Shown here one piece after another: positions 56,261-64,000 of a stretch of 64,000 nt of DNA (position 1 is the first letter of the stretch; each line of letters starts with the position of its first letter). The translations under genes and the position numbers were made by a program. The stretch is taken from positions 296,713 to 360,712 of the forward strand of contig JAJPIF010000025.1 of assembly GCA_021324885.1 (NCBI GenBank). The letters are read 5' to 3'. The DNA is from Pseudomonadota bacterium. GTDB taxonomy: Bacteria > Desulfobacterota > Binatia > Binatales > Binataceae. The notes under the pieces are model-generated. The model ran no database searches. It was not told the origin of the DNA and was given only the letters and a program-made list of their open reading frames with translations.

Positions 56261-57436
56261 ATGCATGGGCAGCACAGGTTGAAGCATCTTAGATTTGCGG
56301 CTGCGGCGTGGTTGTTTATCGGGTCTGCCCTGATTGGCTTGCAAGCGCAAGCGGGCGGCGGTTCGCCCTCATCCAGCGCTTTCGCAACGCCGTCGTTAAC
56401 GCTTTCGGCACCGACCGCTACTGCCACGGCACGGCCGGCGGCCAACCCGGGCGCTGCGCTCGGTCCCATCGATCATGCGGCTTGGGTCTCCATTCGGCCG
56501 CCGGATTTAAGGCCGGGCGATCATATACTGATAATTCGCCGAACCGGCAATCCGGCTCCGGTTACAAATTCTCTGCCGGCGGCCGGAGCCGTTCAGCAGC
56601 CGGCCTCAGTCCCTTTGGCTCGACATACGCCGACGGCAGCTTACCATGCCCCTGCGCTCTCAGCTCCCGCTCCCGCGGCGCAAGCACAGCCCGTTGCCGC
56701 GCGTACGCCGTCAGTTGGTGTGGCTGCGGCTGCCGCTCCTGTGGCAGCCGCTGCCGCGACTCCGAAAATATCTCCGATCGATCATGTTTTGGTCGTATCA
56801 CCCGGACCTGTTCTGCCCAACGCCCCCGCGCCATCAACCGACCATCAGTTCCATCTCGACCATCAATCGCCCGAGTTCTGGGGGCCTGGACGGCGCCTGC
56901 TGGCATCACTCGGGCTGCCGCCCAGCCATCTGACCGAGGGCGAGGCCCTGCTGGGACAAACCGAGGACCAGTCCTGCTATGACCCGATGAGCTGGACCGT
57001 CATCGTCCATAAATCAGCCTACCTGCTCGACGTTTATTATAAAGGCAAGCATTTCGACTCTTTCCCCGCAGTGTTTGGACGCAACCCCGACCATTCGGCC
57101 AAGAAATGGGAGGGCGATTTGCGTACGCCCGAGGGCAATTATCTTATCGTCGAGAAGTATTACAATCCGCGTTGGCGATGGTTTTTGCGGCTCAATTATC
57201 CCAATTATTCGGATCGCCAGCGTTATGAGACCATGATGGGCGAAGGATTAGTGCCGGTGGTCCATGGACACCGGCGGGCGCTGGGCGGCTCGATCGGTAT
57301 CCATGGCACCGACCGCCCGCGCTTTAACCGTCTGCGCATCAACTGGACCCTGGGTTGCATCTCGGTGCAGAACGACGCGATCGACGAACTCGAGCGCATC
57401 CTGCCGGTCGGAACGCTGGTGATCATCAAGCCCTAG
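56261..57436 (+). CDS. L,D-transpeptidase (YkuD domain) with long linker
   Basis: A 391-residue exported cross-linking enzyme of peptidoglycan. A signal peptide (AAAAWLFIGSALIGLQAQA) is followed by a low-complexity Ala/Pro linker to about residue 190. The C-terminal YkuD domain has its nucleophile in TLGCIS (Cys366) and the catalytic His348 in GIHGTDRP. The N-terminal YkuD strands include WTVIVHKSAYLLDVYYKG and FPAVFGRNPD. Without a visible LysM domain, it probably reaches peptidoglycan through the linker. It converges with the amino-acid permease gene. Confidence 0.92.
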   Translation: MHGQHRLKHLRFAAAAWLFIGSALIGLQAQAGGGSPSSSAFATPSLTLSAPTATATARPAANPGAALGPIDHAAWVSIRPPDLRPGDHILIIRRTGNPAPVTNSLPAAGAVQQPASVPLARHTPTAAYHAPALSAPAPAAQAQPVAARTPSVGVAAAAAPVAAAAATPKISPIDHVLVVSPGPVLPNAPAPSTDHQFHLDHQSPEFWGPGRRLLASLGLPPSHLTEGEALLGQTEDQSCYDPMSWTVIVHKSAYLLDVYYKGKHFDSFPAVFGRNPDHSAKKWEGDLRTPEGNYLIVEKYYNPRWRWFLRLNYPNYSDRQRYETMMGEGLVPVVHGHRRALGGSIGIHGTDRPRFNRLRINWTLGCISVQNDAIDELERILPVGTLVIIKP

Positions 57437-57546
57437 CAAATGATTCGCGCACGCGCGTCGCTGACGATTATTGCGGCGCACAGGGGAAACGGCGTCCCTT
57501 TGCAGCCTCGAAACAATCATGGCAAAAGGCAGGGCGTTTCTTGCCG

Positions 57547-59019
57547 TTACTGGCCGCCGACCGCCGTGCGCTTGGACGGCGACGGCTGGGCGATGCGTGA
57601 GCGCCGCTCCTGGATCATGAACACCGGGATTCCGGCCAGCACGATCAGCAGACCCGGCCAGGTGAAGCGCGGCTTTACAATCAGCAGGTCGATCATCAGG
57701 GCCGCTGCGCAAAGTATGTAGGCGGCGGGGACAATTGGATAACCCCACGCCTTGTAGGGTCGTGGCGCTTGAGGCCACTTGATCCGCAGCCAGAAGACCG
57801 CACCCACGGTCAGCACATAAAAGAGCAGCTGCGCGAAGATCACGTAATCCAGCAGATCGCTGTAGGTTCCGGTCAAGGTCAACATCGATGCCCACACGGC
57901 CTGGATGATCAGCGCTACGCTGGGGACCTGAGCAGTGTTAAGCAGTCCGGCGGGACGCCAGAAGACGCCGTCCTTCGCCATCGCGTACAACACCCATGCC
58001 CCAGTCATAATCAGGCCGTTGGCGCATCCGAAGGTCGAGATCATAACCAGCGCTGCGGTCAGAACCGCGCCCGTTCCGTTCCACACCATCTGCATCGCAG
58101 CAGCCGCCACGCGGTCGGACGGCGCTCCCGCGATTCCGTGGGCGAACAGGCTCGTGCCCCGCACCGGATGCATCGGCAGCTGTGCCAGGTAGCCGAGGTT
58201 GACCAGCACATAAAGGGTGATGACGACCAGCGTGCCGGAGGCCAGCGCAAACGGCACGTCCCGTTGGGGCCGGCGGGTTTCTGACGCCACGAACGTGACC
58301 GACGCCCACGCGTCGGCGGAGAACAATCCCCCGACCATCGCTGCGCCGAACGCCGCCAGCGCGCCGAGCGACAGCGCGCCGGAGCCGAAAAACGCCTTGA
58401 CGCCCCCGAAGTTGAGACGCAGCGCCTGCGCATTGGGGGCAACCATCAGCGCCACGAAAGCAATCAGAACCAGGGCGAGAATCTTGATGGTTGTGAACAG
58501 ATTCTGGACGATGCGGCCGGTATCCAGCCCGCGCAGATTGGCCGCGGTAAGTCCTGCGATTACCACAATCGCGCCCACGCGCTCGCGGGTAAAGCCGATT
58601 TGCCAACCCCCGCCCGTCACGACTGCGGAATTGAGCGCCGGAAAAAGGACGCCGGCAAACCGCGCGAACGCCACCGCCACGGCCGCGATGGTGCCGGTCT
58701 GGATCACCAAAAACAGCGTCCATCCGAATAGAAAACCCCACAACCGGCCGTACGCCTCGCGCAGATAGACATACTGACCGCCCGCCTGCGGCATCATCAC
58801 CGCCAGTTCACCGTAAGCGAGCGCCCCGGCGACCGTCATCAGGCCGCTGACGACCCAGACCGCCAGCAAGGCAAAGGGCGACCCGACGTGACGCGCAATA
58901 TCGGCTGAAACGATGAAGATCCCCGACCCGATCATCGAACCCGCCACAATCGTGGCGGCGTCGAAGCCGGATAATACCGAGCGCGACTCTCTCTCCGTAG
59001 AAACGGCCGCCTGCTCCAC
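57547..59019 (-). CDS. APC family amino acid permease
   Basis: A 490-residue inner-membrane transporter with about twelve transmembrane segments. The first helix carries AATIVAGSMIGSGIFIV, the unwound GSGIF motif of the APC fold, and the next AGALAYGELAVMMPQAGGQYVYLREAYG block is a strong family mark of the LAT/YfnA group. The start is GTG. It probably takes up or exchanges amino acids; the exact substrate is not clear. A small lipoprotein gene lies upstream on the same strand. Confidence 0.95.
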   Translation of the reverse strand: MEQAAVSTERESRSVLSGFDAATIVAGSMIGSGIFIVSADIARHVGSPFALLAVWVVSGLMTVAGALAYGELAVMMPQAGGQYVYLREAYGRLWGFLFGWTLFLVIQTGTIAAVAVAFARFAGVLFPALNSAVVTGGGWQIGFTRERVGAIVVIAGLTAANLRGLDTGRIVQNLFTTIKILALVLIAFVALMVAPNAQALRLNFGGVKAFFGSGALSLGALAAFGAAMVGGLFSADAWASVTFVASETRRPQRDVPFALASGTLVVITLYVLVNLGYLAQLPMHPVRGTSLFAHGIAGAPSDRVAAAAMQMVWNGTGAVLTAALVMISTFGCANGLIMTGAWVLYAMAKDGVFWRPAGLLNTAQVPSVALIIQAVWASMLTLTGTYSDLLDYVIFAQLLFYVLTVGAVFWLRIKWPQAPRPYKAWGYPIVPAAYILCAAALMIDLLIVKPRFTWPGLLIVLAGIPVFMIQERRSRIAQPSPSKRTAVGGQ

Positions 59020-59131
59020 TCCGGTTACCTCCCGCAGGCCGCCGGATTAACTGCTGTCTTTCCTGGGCGCGCGCGAGCCTGGCCGCTAAGGTTTGGCAGC
59101 CGCGCGCGAAAAGTCATTGTGCGAATTGATT

Positions 59132-59341
59132 TCAGGGCGCCGTTGACGCAGCCGACGACGGTGAAGCCATCGGACTGGCCTCGGCGGACGCGGCAGTGCT
59201 CGGTGCCGCTTCCGAGGACGCGGCAGCCGGAGCCGAAGCTTCTGGAGCGGCAGCCGGAGGCGTCGTTTCCTCCGATTTCTGACAGGCCGAAATGAAACCC
59301 AAAAGCATGGCCGCGGTGGCGATGACCAGGAACTTGCGCAT
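59132..59341 (-). CDS. Small alanine/serine-rich lipoprotein
   Basis: A 69-residue lipoprotein with a basic start (MRK), hydrophobic core LVIATAAMLLGF and lipobox ISAC with Cys20. The mature 49 residues are Ala/Ser/Pro-rich without domain. Such short proteins are common in the envelope of Gram-negative bacteria, with unknown role. The upstream AAGGAGGAAAAG segment is a strong ribosome site for the ATG at 59339-59341. It precedes the permease gene, 112 bases apart. Confidence 0.7.
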   Translation of the reverse strand: MRKFLVIATAAMLLGFISACQKSEETTPPAAAPEASAPAAASSEAAPSTAASAEASPMASPSSAASTAP

Positions 59342-59734
59342 CTTTTCCTCCTTGAAACAAGTCAGGAATAAGCTCAGGCGACAACCCCTCCCCTGCTCCG
59401 ATGGCGACTTCCAATCGCTGCGTAGATTTTCTTAGCCTCGACCGGAAAGCGCAAGCGTTTTTGACACGCCGCTTTACCGCGTTTACGATTCAGTCTGGAG
59501 CGTCTGGCAGAGGCGGCGATCATTTGCGCGAATATCATGATAGACGCCGCGGCGAACCGCAACCGTTAACGTCGCCGATCCGCAAACGGGCATGGGCCGC
59601 AGAACCCGGTTTTACGCCGGCAGGTTCGAACCTCTGCACGAGACGTTTCACAGCAGTTACGCGACCGGCGGAGAACTCTGACCCGAGGTTGCGCGCGTTT
59701 TGTGGCCCTTTTGATTCTCGGGCTGGCGCCCCGA
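59342..59734. other. Gene-free divergent region
   Basis: About 390 bases between the small lipoprotein and the cytochrome lipoprotein. Frames here lack ribosome sites and protein-like composition. It presumably holds the two divergent promoters, but no convincing hexamer pair or RNA gene is visible. Confidence 0.45.
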
Positions 59735-60133
59735 ATGCGCACGTTGGTAGTCGATTTGAAAAGCTCTGGACGCTGGGGGCTGGCGGCGCTGTTCCTTGCG
59801 ATGGCAACAGCCTGCTCCCCTTCCGAACCGCAAACCCCAGTGCAGCGCGGCCGCATCGTTTACCTGAACCACTGCATCGTCTGTCATAACATCAACCCCA
59901 ATCTTGCAGGCGCCGAGGGGCCCGCCATCGCCGGATCCTCCCGCATCCTGCTAAGGGACCGGGTGCTGCATCTCACCTATCCGCCCGGATATAAGCCCAA
60001 ACGCGTTACGCATCTGATGCGCGCCTTTCCGCAACTGGCGGGCGAAATCGATGACCTCGCGGCATACCTGCAAGCCGCCGCCAAGAAGTCCTCCAGCCAA
60101 TCACGCAACTCCGCTTCGCCTCCGCCAGGATAA
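59735..60133 (+). CDS. c-type cytochrome lipoprotein
   Basis: A 132-residue exported protein. The N-terminus ends in a lipobox-like ATAC with Cys27. A single haem-binding motif CIVCH follows in NHCIVCHNINPN, and MRAFPQL may hold the axial methionine near the end of the domain. The C-terminal helix (EIDDLAAYLQAA) is typical of small monohaem cytochromes c. It likely carries electrons at the outer face of the inner membrane. An open frame to 59702 has no better start. It precedes a catabolic gene group by 116 bases. Confidence 0.85.
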   Translation: MRTLVVDLKSSGRWGLAALFLAMATACSPSEPQTPVQRGRIVYLNHCIVCHNINPNLAGAEGPAIAGSSRILLRDRVLHLTYPPGYKPKRVTHLMRAFPQLAGEIDDLAAYLQAAAKKSSSQSRNSASPPPG

Positions 60134-60249
60134 AGGGCGTGTCACTGACACCGGCGCGTCGATTCCAGCTTCCTGCCTGAGGGCGCCCTTGTGCGCGTAT
60201 TACCCTGCCCGAACGCATTCGGATATAGTCGGAACTGGAGGGAAGCGCG

Positions 60250-61344
60250 ATGAAAGGAATGATCTCCGCCGATTCACACGTGACCGAAGCGCCGCAAACC
60301 TACGTCAATTACATCGAACGCAAATACAGGGACAAGGCGCCCCACATGGTGCGCGATTCCAAACTGGGCGACGTTTTCGTCGTGGACGGTTTCAGCCGTC
60401 CGCTCCAGATTGGGCTGGTCGCGGCCGCCGGCAAGAAGGCCGAAGAGTTGGCGGTGTGGGGCGCGCGATGGGACAACCTCCATCGGGGCGGATGGGACCC
60501 CGAAGCCAGGATAGCGGACCAGGACCGCGACGGCATCGCCGCCGAAGTGCTCTACCCCAGCATTGGGATGACCCTGTGCAACCATCGCGACATCGATTAC
60601 AAAAAGGCCTGCTTCGACGCCTACAACCGCTGGCTGGCCGAGTACTGCGCCTCGCATTCCGACCGTCTGATCGGCTTGGGCCAGACCGCGATGCGCAGCG
60701 TCGAGGAAGGCATCGCGGACCTGCGCAAAATGAAGGAGATGGGCTTTCGCGGCGTGATGCTTCCGGGCAATCCCGCCCTCTCTGACTACGACGATCCGAT
60801 TTACGATCCGTTTTACGAAGCCGCGGTCGATCTCAAGATGCCGCTGAGCTTCCATATCCTCACCAGCAAGGCCGATACGCTGAAGCAACGCGGCCCCAAA
60901 ATCAACGGTCTAATGGCGATCATCCGCGGATGCCAGGACATCCTCGGCGTGTTCGTCTTCGGCGGCGTTTTCGAGCGCCATCCCAAACTCAAGGTGGTGT
61001 GCGTCGAAGCCGACGCCGGCTGGGTGCCGCATTTCATGTACCGGATGGATCACGCCTACAAGCGCCATCGCTACTGGTTGCCGCCGTCGGGCCGCCTGCG
61101 CAAGATGCCCAGTGAGTATTTCAGGGAAAATGTCTATACGACGTTTCAGGACGACTGGGTCGCCTTCCAGATGAAGGATCTGTGCAACATCAGGCGGCTG
61201 CTGTGGGCCAATGACTTCCCGCACAGCGACTCAACCTGGCCAAACTCGCGGGAGCTGCTGAAGGAGCATCGCGCGGGCCTGACCGACGAGGAATTCAGGC
61301 TCATCGTGCATGACAATGTGGCCGAACTTTACGGACTCAGCTGA
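60250..61344 (+). CDS. Amidohydrolase family protein (PF04909-like)
   Basis: A 364-residue metal-dependent amidohydrolase 2 family protein. The N-terminus GMISADSHVTEAPQTY replaces the usual HxH start of other classes, as in PF04909 members that act as decarboxylases or hydrolases (ACMSD-like). Further metal or substrate residues occur in LSFHILTS, FERHPKLKVVCVEADAGW and the C-terminal LLWANDFPHSDSTWPNS. GGAGGG is well placed before the ATG. It heads a one-strand group with a PPOX-like protein, an SDR and an LLM oxidoreductase; together they suggest degradation of an aromatic or cyclic compound. Confidence 0.93.
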   Translation: MKGMISADSHVTEAPQTYVNYIERKYRDKAPHMVRDSKLGDVFVVDGFSRPLQIGLVAAAGKKAEELAVWGARWDNLHRGGWDPEARIADQDRDGIAAEVLYPSIGMTLCNHRDIDYKKACFDAYNRWLAEYCASHSDRLIGLGQTAMRSVEEGIADLRKMKEMGFRGVMLPGNPALSDYDDPIYDPFYEAAVDLKMPLSFHILTSKADTLKQRGPKINGLMAIIRGCQDILGVFVFGGVFERHPKLKVVCVEADAGWVPHFMYRMDHAYKRHRYWLPPSGRLRKMPSEYFRENVYTTFQDDWVAFQMKDLCNIRRLLWANDFPHSDSTWPNSRELLKEHRAGLTDEEFRLIVHDNVAELYGLS

Positions 61345-61398
61345 GTAGTTGATTCCCACACGGAGCAGACGCGTGATTGAATCGAAAGTGAGGTTTCG

Positions 61399-61860
61399 AT
61401 GCCCGGCAAGCGACCGTCGATCAAATTCACGCCCGAGGAACAGGAAGAATTCCTCAAGAAAAATCAGAAGGGCGCGCTCGCCACTGTCGACCAACATGGA
61501 TTTCCCCACGTGGTCGCGATGAATTACACCTACCGCGACGGCGCCTTCTACATGACCTCTTACGGCAAGGCGCAGAAGGTGGTCAACATCCGGCGCAATC
61601 CCAAGGTCGGGTTCATGGTCGATACCGGCCGCGTTTACAACGAGCTGAAGGGCGTGCTGGTGCGCGGCTATTGCGAGATCATCGAGGACCCCTCGCAGGT
61701 GGGCGTGACGTGGCGGCGGATGGGCGAAGCGCAGTCCGCGGCGGGTGGTGCGGGCGTGCCGCGCGAAGCCTCGGCCAGCATGTCCAAACGCGTCGTGCTG
61801 AAAATCGTCCCGGAAAAAATCACAAGCTGGGACCACTCCAAGCTTGGCGGGAAATATTGA
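61399..61860 (+). CDS. Pyridoxamine 5'-phosphate oxidase-like, probable F420-dependent protein
   Basis: A 153-residue split-barrel flavin/F420 protein. KNQKGALATVDQHGFPHVVAM and DGAFYMTSYGKAQKVVNIRRNP are typical of the PPOX class, including F420-dependent reductases. No PNPO-specific residues for vitamin B6 are obvious. It lies 54 bases after the amidohydrolase gene, with GAGG about 6 bases before the ATG. A role as an F420 or flavin oxidoreductase acting on the same pathway is plausible. Confidence 0.85.
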   Translation: MPGKRPSIKFTPEEQEEFLKKNQKGALATVDQHGFPHVVAMNYTYRDGAFYMTSYGKAQKVVNIRRNPKVGFMVDTGRVYNELKGVLVRGYCEIIEDPSQVGVTWRRMGEAQSAAGGAGVPREASASMSKRVVLKIVPEKITSWDHSKLGGKY

Positions 61861-61977
61861 TCGCTGCCAGAAATATGAGAAATATGAGGCGACAGGGACT
61901 TCATGTGCCTGCCATGACGCGCCAAGCGCCGCCAGCTTAATGTCTGAACGAGGCTGATGGAGGGTAGGGCCGCCTCA

Positions 61978-62736
61978 ATGAGTGCAATTAACAGGATCGC
62001 CTTGATCACCGGAGCCGGCAGCGGCATCGGACGCGCCGCAGCGCTTGCGCTGGCCGCCGACGGATGGTCGTTGGCGCTGACCGGCCGGCGTCCTCAGCCA
62101 ATCGAGGAAACCGCGCGCAAGATCCGCGAATCGGGCGGTCGCGCGATCGCCGTCCCCTGCGATGTTGGCGATCCGGACTCGGTCAGAAACCTGTTCGCCA
62201 AAGTTCGCGAGACCTTCGGTCGTCTCGACCTGCTGTTCAACAACGCCGGAACGGGCGGACCGCCCAAATTGCTCGAAGATCTCACCTACGAGCAGTGGAA
62301 GCGAGTAGTGGACACGAATCTGACCGGCGCTTTTCTATGCACCCAGGAAGCCTTCAGGATCATGAAGGAACAGGACCCGCGCGGCGGCCGCATCATCAAC
62401 AACGGATCGGTCTCCGCGCACGCGCCGCGCCCCAACTCCGCGCCCTATACCTCCACCAAGCACGCGCTGACCGGGCTCACCAAGTCCACTTCGCTCGACG
62501 GCCGCAAGTACGATATCGCCTGCGGTCAGATCGATATCGGCAACGCGGCCACCGAGATGACGGCGCGGATGGCCCAGGGCATACCCCAGGCCAACGGCGC
62601 GATCATGGCCGAACCCACGATGGACCTGAGCCACGTCGTCGAAGCGATTCGCTACATGGCCAACCTGCCGCTTGACGCCAACGTCCAGTTCATGACCGTG
62701 ATGGCCACCAAGATGCCGCTGGTCGGCCGCGGCTAA
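61978..62736 (+). CDS. SDR family oxidoreductase
   Basis: A 252-residue NAD(P)-dependent short-chain dehydrogenase. The cofactor motif TGAGSGIG is at residues 11-18, NNAG in [10 protein letters not shown], and the catalytic Tyr-x3-Lys in [10 protein letters not shown], with the serine in [10 protein letters not shown]. The frame extends to an ATG at 61957, but the ATG at 61978 gives the canonical start. It sits between the PPOX-like and LLM genes, with a short gap to the latter, and probably oxidises or reduces an intermediate of the same pathway. Confidence 0.93.
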   Translation: MSAINRIALITGAGSGIGRAAALALAADGWSLALTGRRPQPIEETARKIRESGGRAIAVPCDVGDPDSVRNLFAKVRETFGRLDLLFNNAGTGGPPKLLEDLTYEQWKRVVDTNLTGAFLCTQEAFRIMKEQDPRGGRIINNGSVSAHAPRPNSAPYTSTKHALTGLTKSTSLDGRKYDIACGQIDIGNAATEMTARMAQGIPQANGAIMAEPTMDLSHVVEAIRYMANLPLDANVQFMTVMATKMPLVGRG

Positions 62737-62752
62737 CTCATCGGAGTTCACC

Positions 62753-63727
62753 ATGCGTCAGATAAAATTCGGCGCGCTCGCACCGGTCCCGGATTTCGCC
62801 AAGGCCCGTACGCTGGCTGAAAAAGCCGAAGCCCTGGGCTTCTATTCGGTCTCTGTGCCCGACCATCTGATCAACACTCACGGCAAGCTGATTCCAGAAC
62901 TGGAATGCTTCGCGGCGCTGACCGGCCTGGCAGTCGTCACCCGGCGCGTGCGGCTGCTGCCGTTGGTCACCGCGATGTCCTATCGCAACCCGGCGCTGCT
63001 GGGAAAGATCACCTCGTCGATCGATAACATCAGCGGCGGACGGTTCATCGCGGGGCTGGGCACCGGATGGCTCCGGCGCGAGTACGATGCTTACGGCTAT
63101 CCGTATCCGGCCAACGCGCAGCGCGCCGAGCAGCTCGCCGAAGGAATCGAGGTGCTCAAGGCGATGTGGACGCAGGAGGAGCCGTCCTTTCACGGCCGCT
63201 ACTTCTCGATCGACAAGGCTTACAACGTGCCCAAGCCGATTCAGAAACCGCATCCGCCGATCCTGGTGGGCGGCGCCGGCAGCGCGGTGCTGAAGGTCGC
63301 CGCGCGCTACGCCGACACGCTCAACCTGATCGCGCCGGTGACGCGCGGCTTCGTCGATTACAAGGAATCGGCGCGATTTGACAAGCCCGACCTGCGCCGC
63401 CGGCTGGGGCTGCTGCACAAGTACGCGCGCGAGGCCGGGCGCGATCCGCAGTCGATCGAGATCTCCTCGCTGTCCACCGTATTCATTTCAGGCAGCGAGA
63501 GCGAGGCCGACAGGATGGCGCGGCGGGCGGCGGAAAACATGGGCCTGCCCGACGCCGAGGGCGCGCGCAACTTCCCGATGCTGCTGGTCGGGACGCCCGA
63601 CCAGGTCCGCCGCGAAATCAGATCGCGTATCGAGGAGTTCAACATCACCTGGTTCATCGGGTCGTTCATGACCGACGAATCGCTCGACCTGTTCGCCAAA
63701 CAGGTGATTCCCGAATTTACCGCCTGA
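62753..63727 (+). CDS. LLM class oxidoreductase, probable F420-dependent
   Basis: A 324-residue bacterial-luciferase-like TIM-barrel enzyme. FGALAPVPDFAKARTLAEKAEALGFYSVSVPDH and RFIAGLGTGWLRREYDAYG with the ILVGGAGSAVLKVAARYAD block are hallmarks of the F420-dependent (TIGR03619-type) subgroup. These enzymes catalyse oxidations or reductions with F420 or FMN. GGAG lies 6 bases before the ATG. It closes the group of amidohydrolase, PPOX-like and SDR genes. The substrate cannot be read from sequence. Confidence 0.93.
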   Translation: MRQIKFGALAPVPDFAKARTLAEKAEALGFYSVSVPDHLINTHGKLIPELECFAALTGLAVVTRRVRLLPLVTAMSYRNPALLGKITSSIDNISGGRFIAGLGTGWLRREYDAYGYPYPANAQRAEQLAEGIEVLKAMWTQEEPSFHGRYFSIDKAYNVPKPIQKPHPPILVGGAGSAVLKVAARYADTLNLIAPVTRGFVDYKESARFDKPDLRRRLGLLHKYAREAGRDPQSIEISSLSTVFISGSESEADRMARRAAENMGLPDAEGARNFPMLLVGTPDQVRREIRSRIEEFNITWFIGSFMTDESLDLFAKQVIPEFTA

Positions 63728-63753
63728 GCTCAACATGACGAAGTCTGAGAAAC

Positions 63754-63809
63754 CCTCTCCCTGAAACGGGAGAGGTCGCCGGCAGGCGAAGCCGCCTGCG
63801 GGTGAGGGT
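63754..63809 (+). repeat. Double-hairpin intergenic element with GGGTGAGGGT
   Basis: CCTCTCCC/GGGAGAGG around TGAAAC (63754-63775), then GCAGGCG/CGCCTGC around AAGC (63782-63799), then GGGTGAGGGT (63800-63809). It lies just after the LLM gene. The ten-base end also occurs at 35776 and, inverted, at 4877. It may be a dispersed element and may also end the LLM transcript, though no T-tract follows. Confidence 0.45.
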
Positions 63810-64000
63810 CCTAGTGGAAAGAATTCTTTTCTGAGCCTTCGGTTCCAGTGATTTTTTTGCCGTGCGGCGTTTTTGTCCGTCATCCTGAACGAAGTGAAAG
63901 ATGACGAGAGAAGGCAAGCACGAGGAAATAAGAACCCCAAGCCTTGTCACGGCGGCCCCGCAATGCGATCTTCTGGCTGCAATTCGCGATGGAGCATTCA
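63810..64000. other. Right-end non-coding stretch
   Basis: No gene is supported from the LLM stop to the end of the window. The last 190 bases contain only short frames without ribosome sites. A real gene could begin beyond the edge. Confidence 0.4.

Overview
The window is GC-rich, densely coded bacterial chromosome with about 57 supportable protein-coding genes on both strands. I see no tRNA, rRNA, CRISPR array, transposase or prophage. The large number of reverse-strand shadow ORFs is a by-product of the high GC content. Several features suggest a deltaproteobacteria-like lineage, and an uncultured group such as Binatota would fit: the gene order xerC-hslV-hslU-argB-argD-argF-argG, several flavin/F420-type enzymes, a cyanobacterial-style deoxyhypusine-synthase-like protein, and large FAR/AMP-ligase/ACP/PlsC fusions. 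This placement is inference; no marker gene in the window settles it.

Layout. 1-4850: a truncated SDR, a FrnE-like DsbA protein, a TusA-like protein, a cytochrome P450, a TPR protein, a Mut7-C ribonuclease-like protein and an alpha/beta hydrolase. 4917-6293: replicative helicase dnaB, with a likely promoter. 6718-9851: envelope genes (an Ig-like lipoprotein, a DUF1302-type outer-membrane protein and a possible small secreted protein). 10101-17523: a self-contained locus with two operator-like inverted repeats, a TetR regulator, a third palindrome on the next start codon, then an overlapping operon of HAD-IB phosphatase, LarA-fold protein and a 1432-residue fatty acyl reductase/AMP-ligase/ACP/acyltransferase fusion. 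This is the best candidate for an under-described system, probably making an unusual lipid. 17604-25223: rarA, a deazaflavin-type nitroreductase, an aldo/keto reductase, a ThDP enzyme, cinA, pgpA and a cytidylate-kinase-like/BON fusion.

25483-30423: a deoxyhypusine-synthase-like gene, a second AMP-ligase/ACP/acyltransferase fusion and an MFS transporter that overlaps it. 30610-35689: a HEVGHH metalloprotease-like protein, a zinc alcohol dehydrogenase and an ABC importer (ATPase and two permeases) without a binding protein. 35795-39337: a stress block of universal stress protein, Hsp20 and a Lon-family protease. 39490-46943 (reverse strand): xerC, the HslVU protease and four arginine-biosynthesis genes, apparently one operon. 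47009-52391: a zinc-ribbon protein, a lipoprotein, glmU-glmS (amino-sugar precursors for the cell wall) and a RibBA homologue whose cyclohydrolase II half has lost its zinc cysteines. 52436-59341: dsbD, a family 2 glycosyltransferase, two tandem flavin reductases, an L,D-transpeptidase, an amino-acid permease and a small lipoprotein. 59735-63727: a c-type cytochrome lipoprotein, then amidohydrolase, pyridoxamine-oxidase-like protein, SDR and LLM oxidoreductase on one strand, which look like a catabolic group.

Overall the window mixes housekeeping functions (replication, arginine, cell-wall precursors, proteolysis) with secondary redox and lipid enzymes. Family calls come from motifs recognised by eye; no database search was run.
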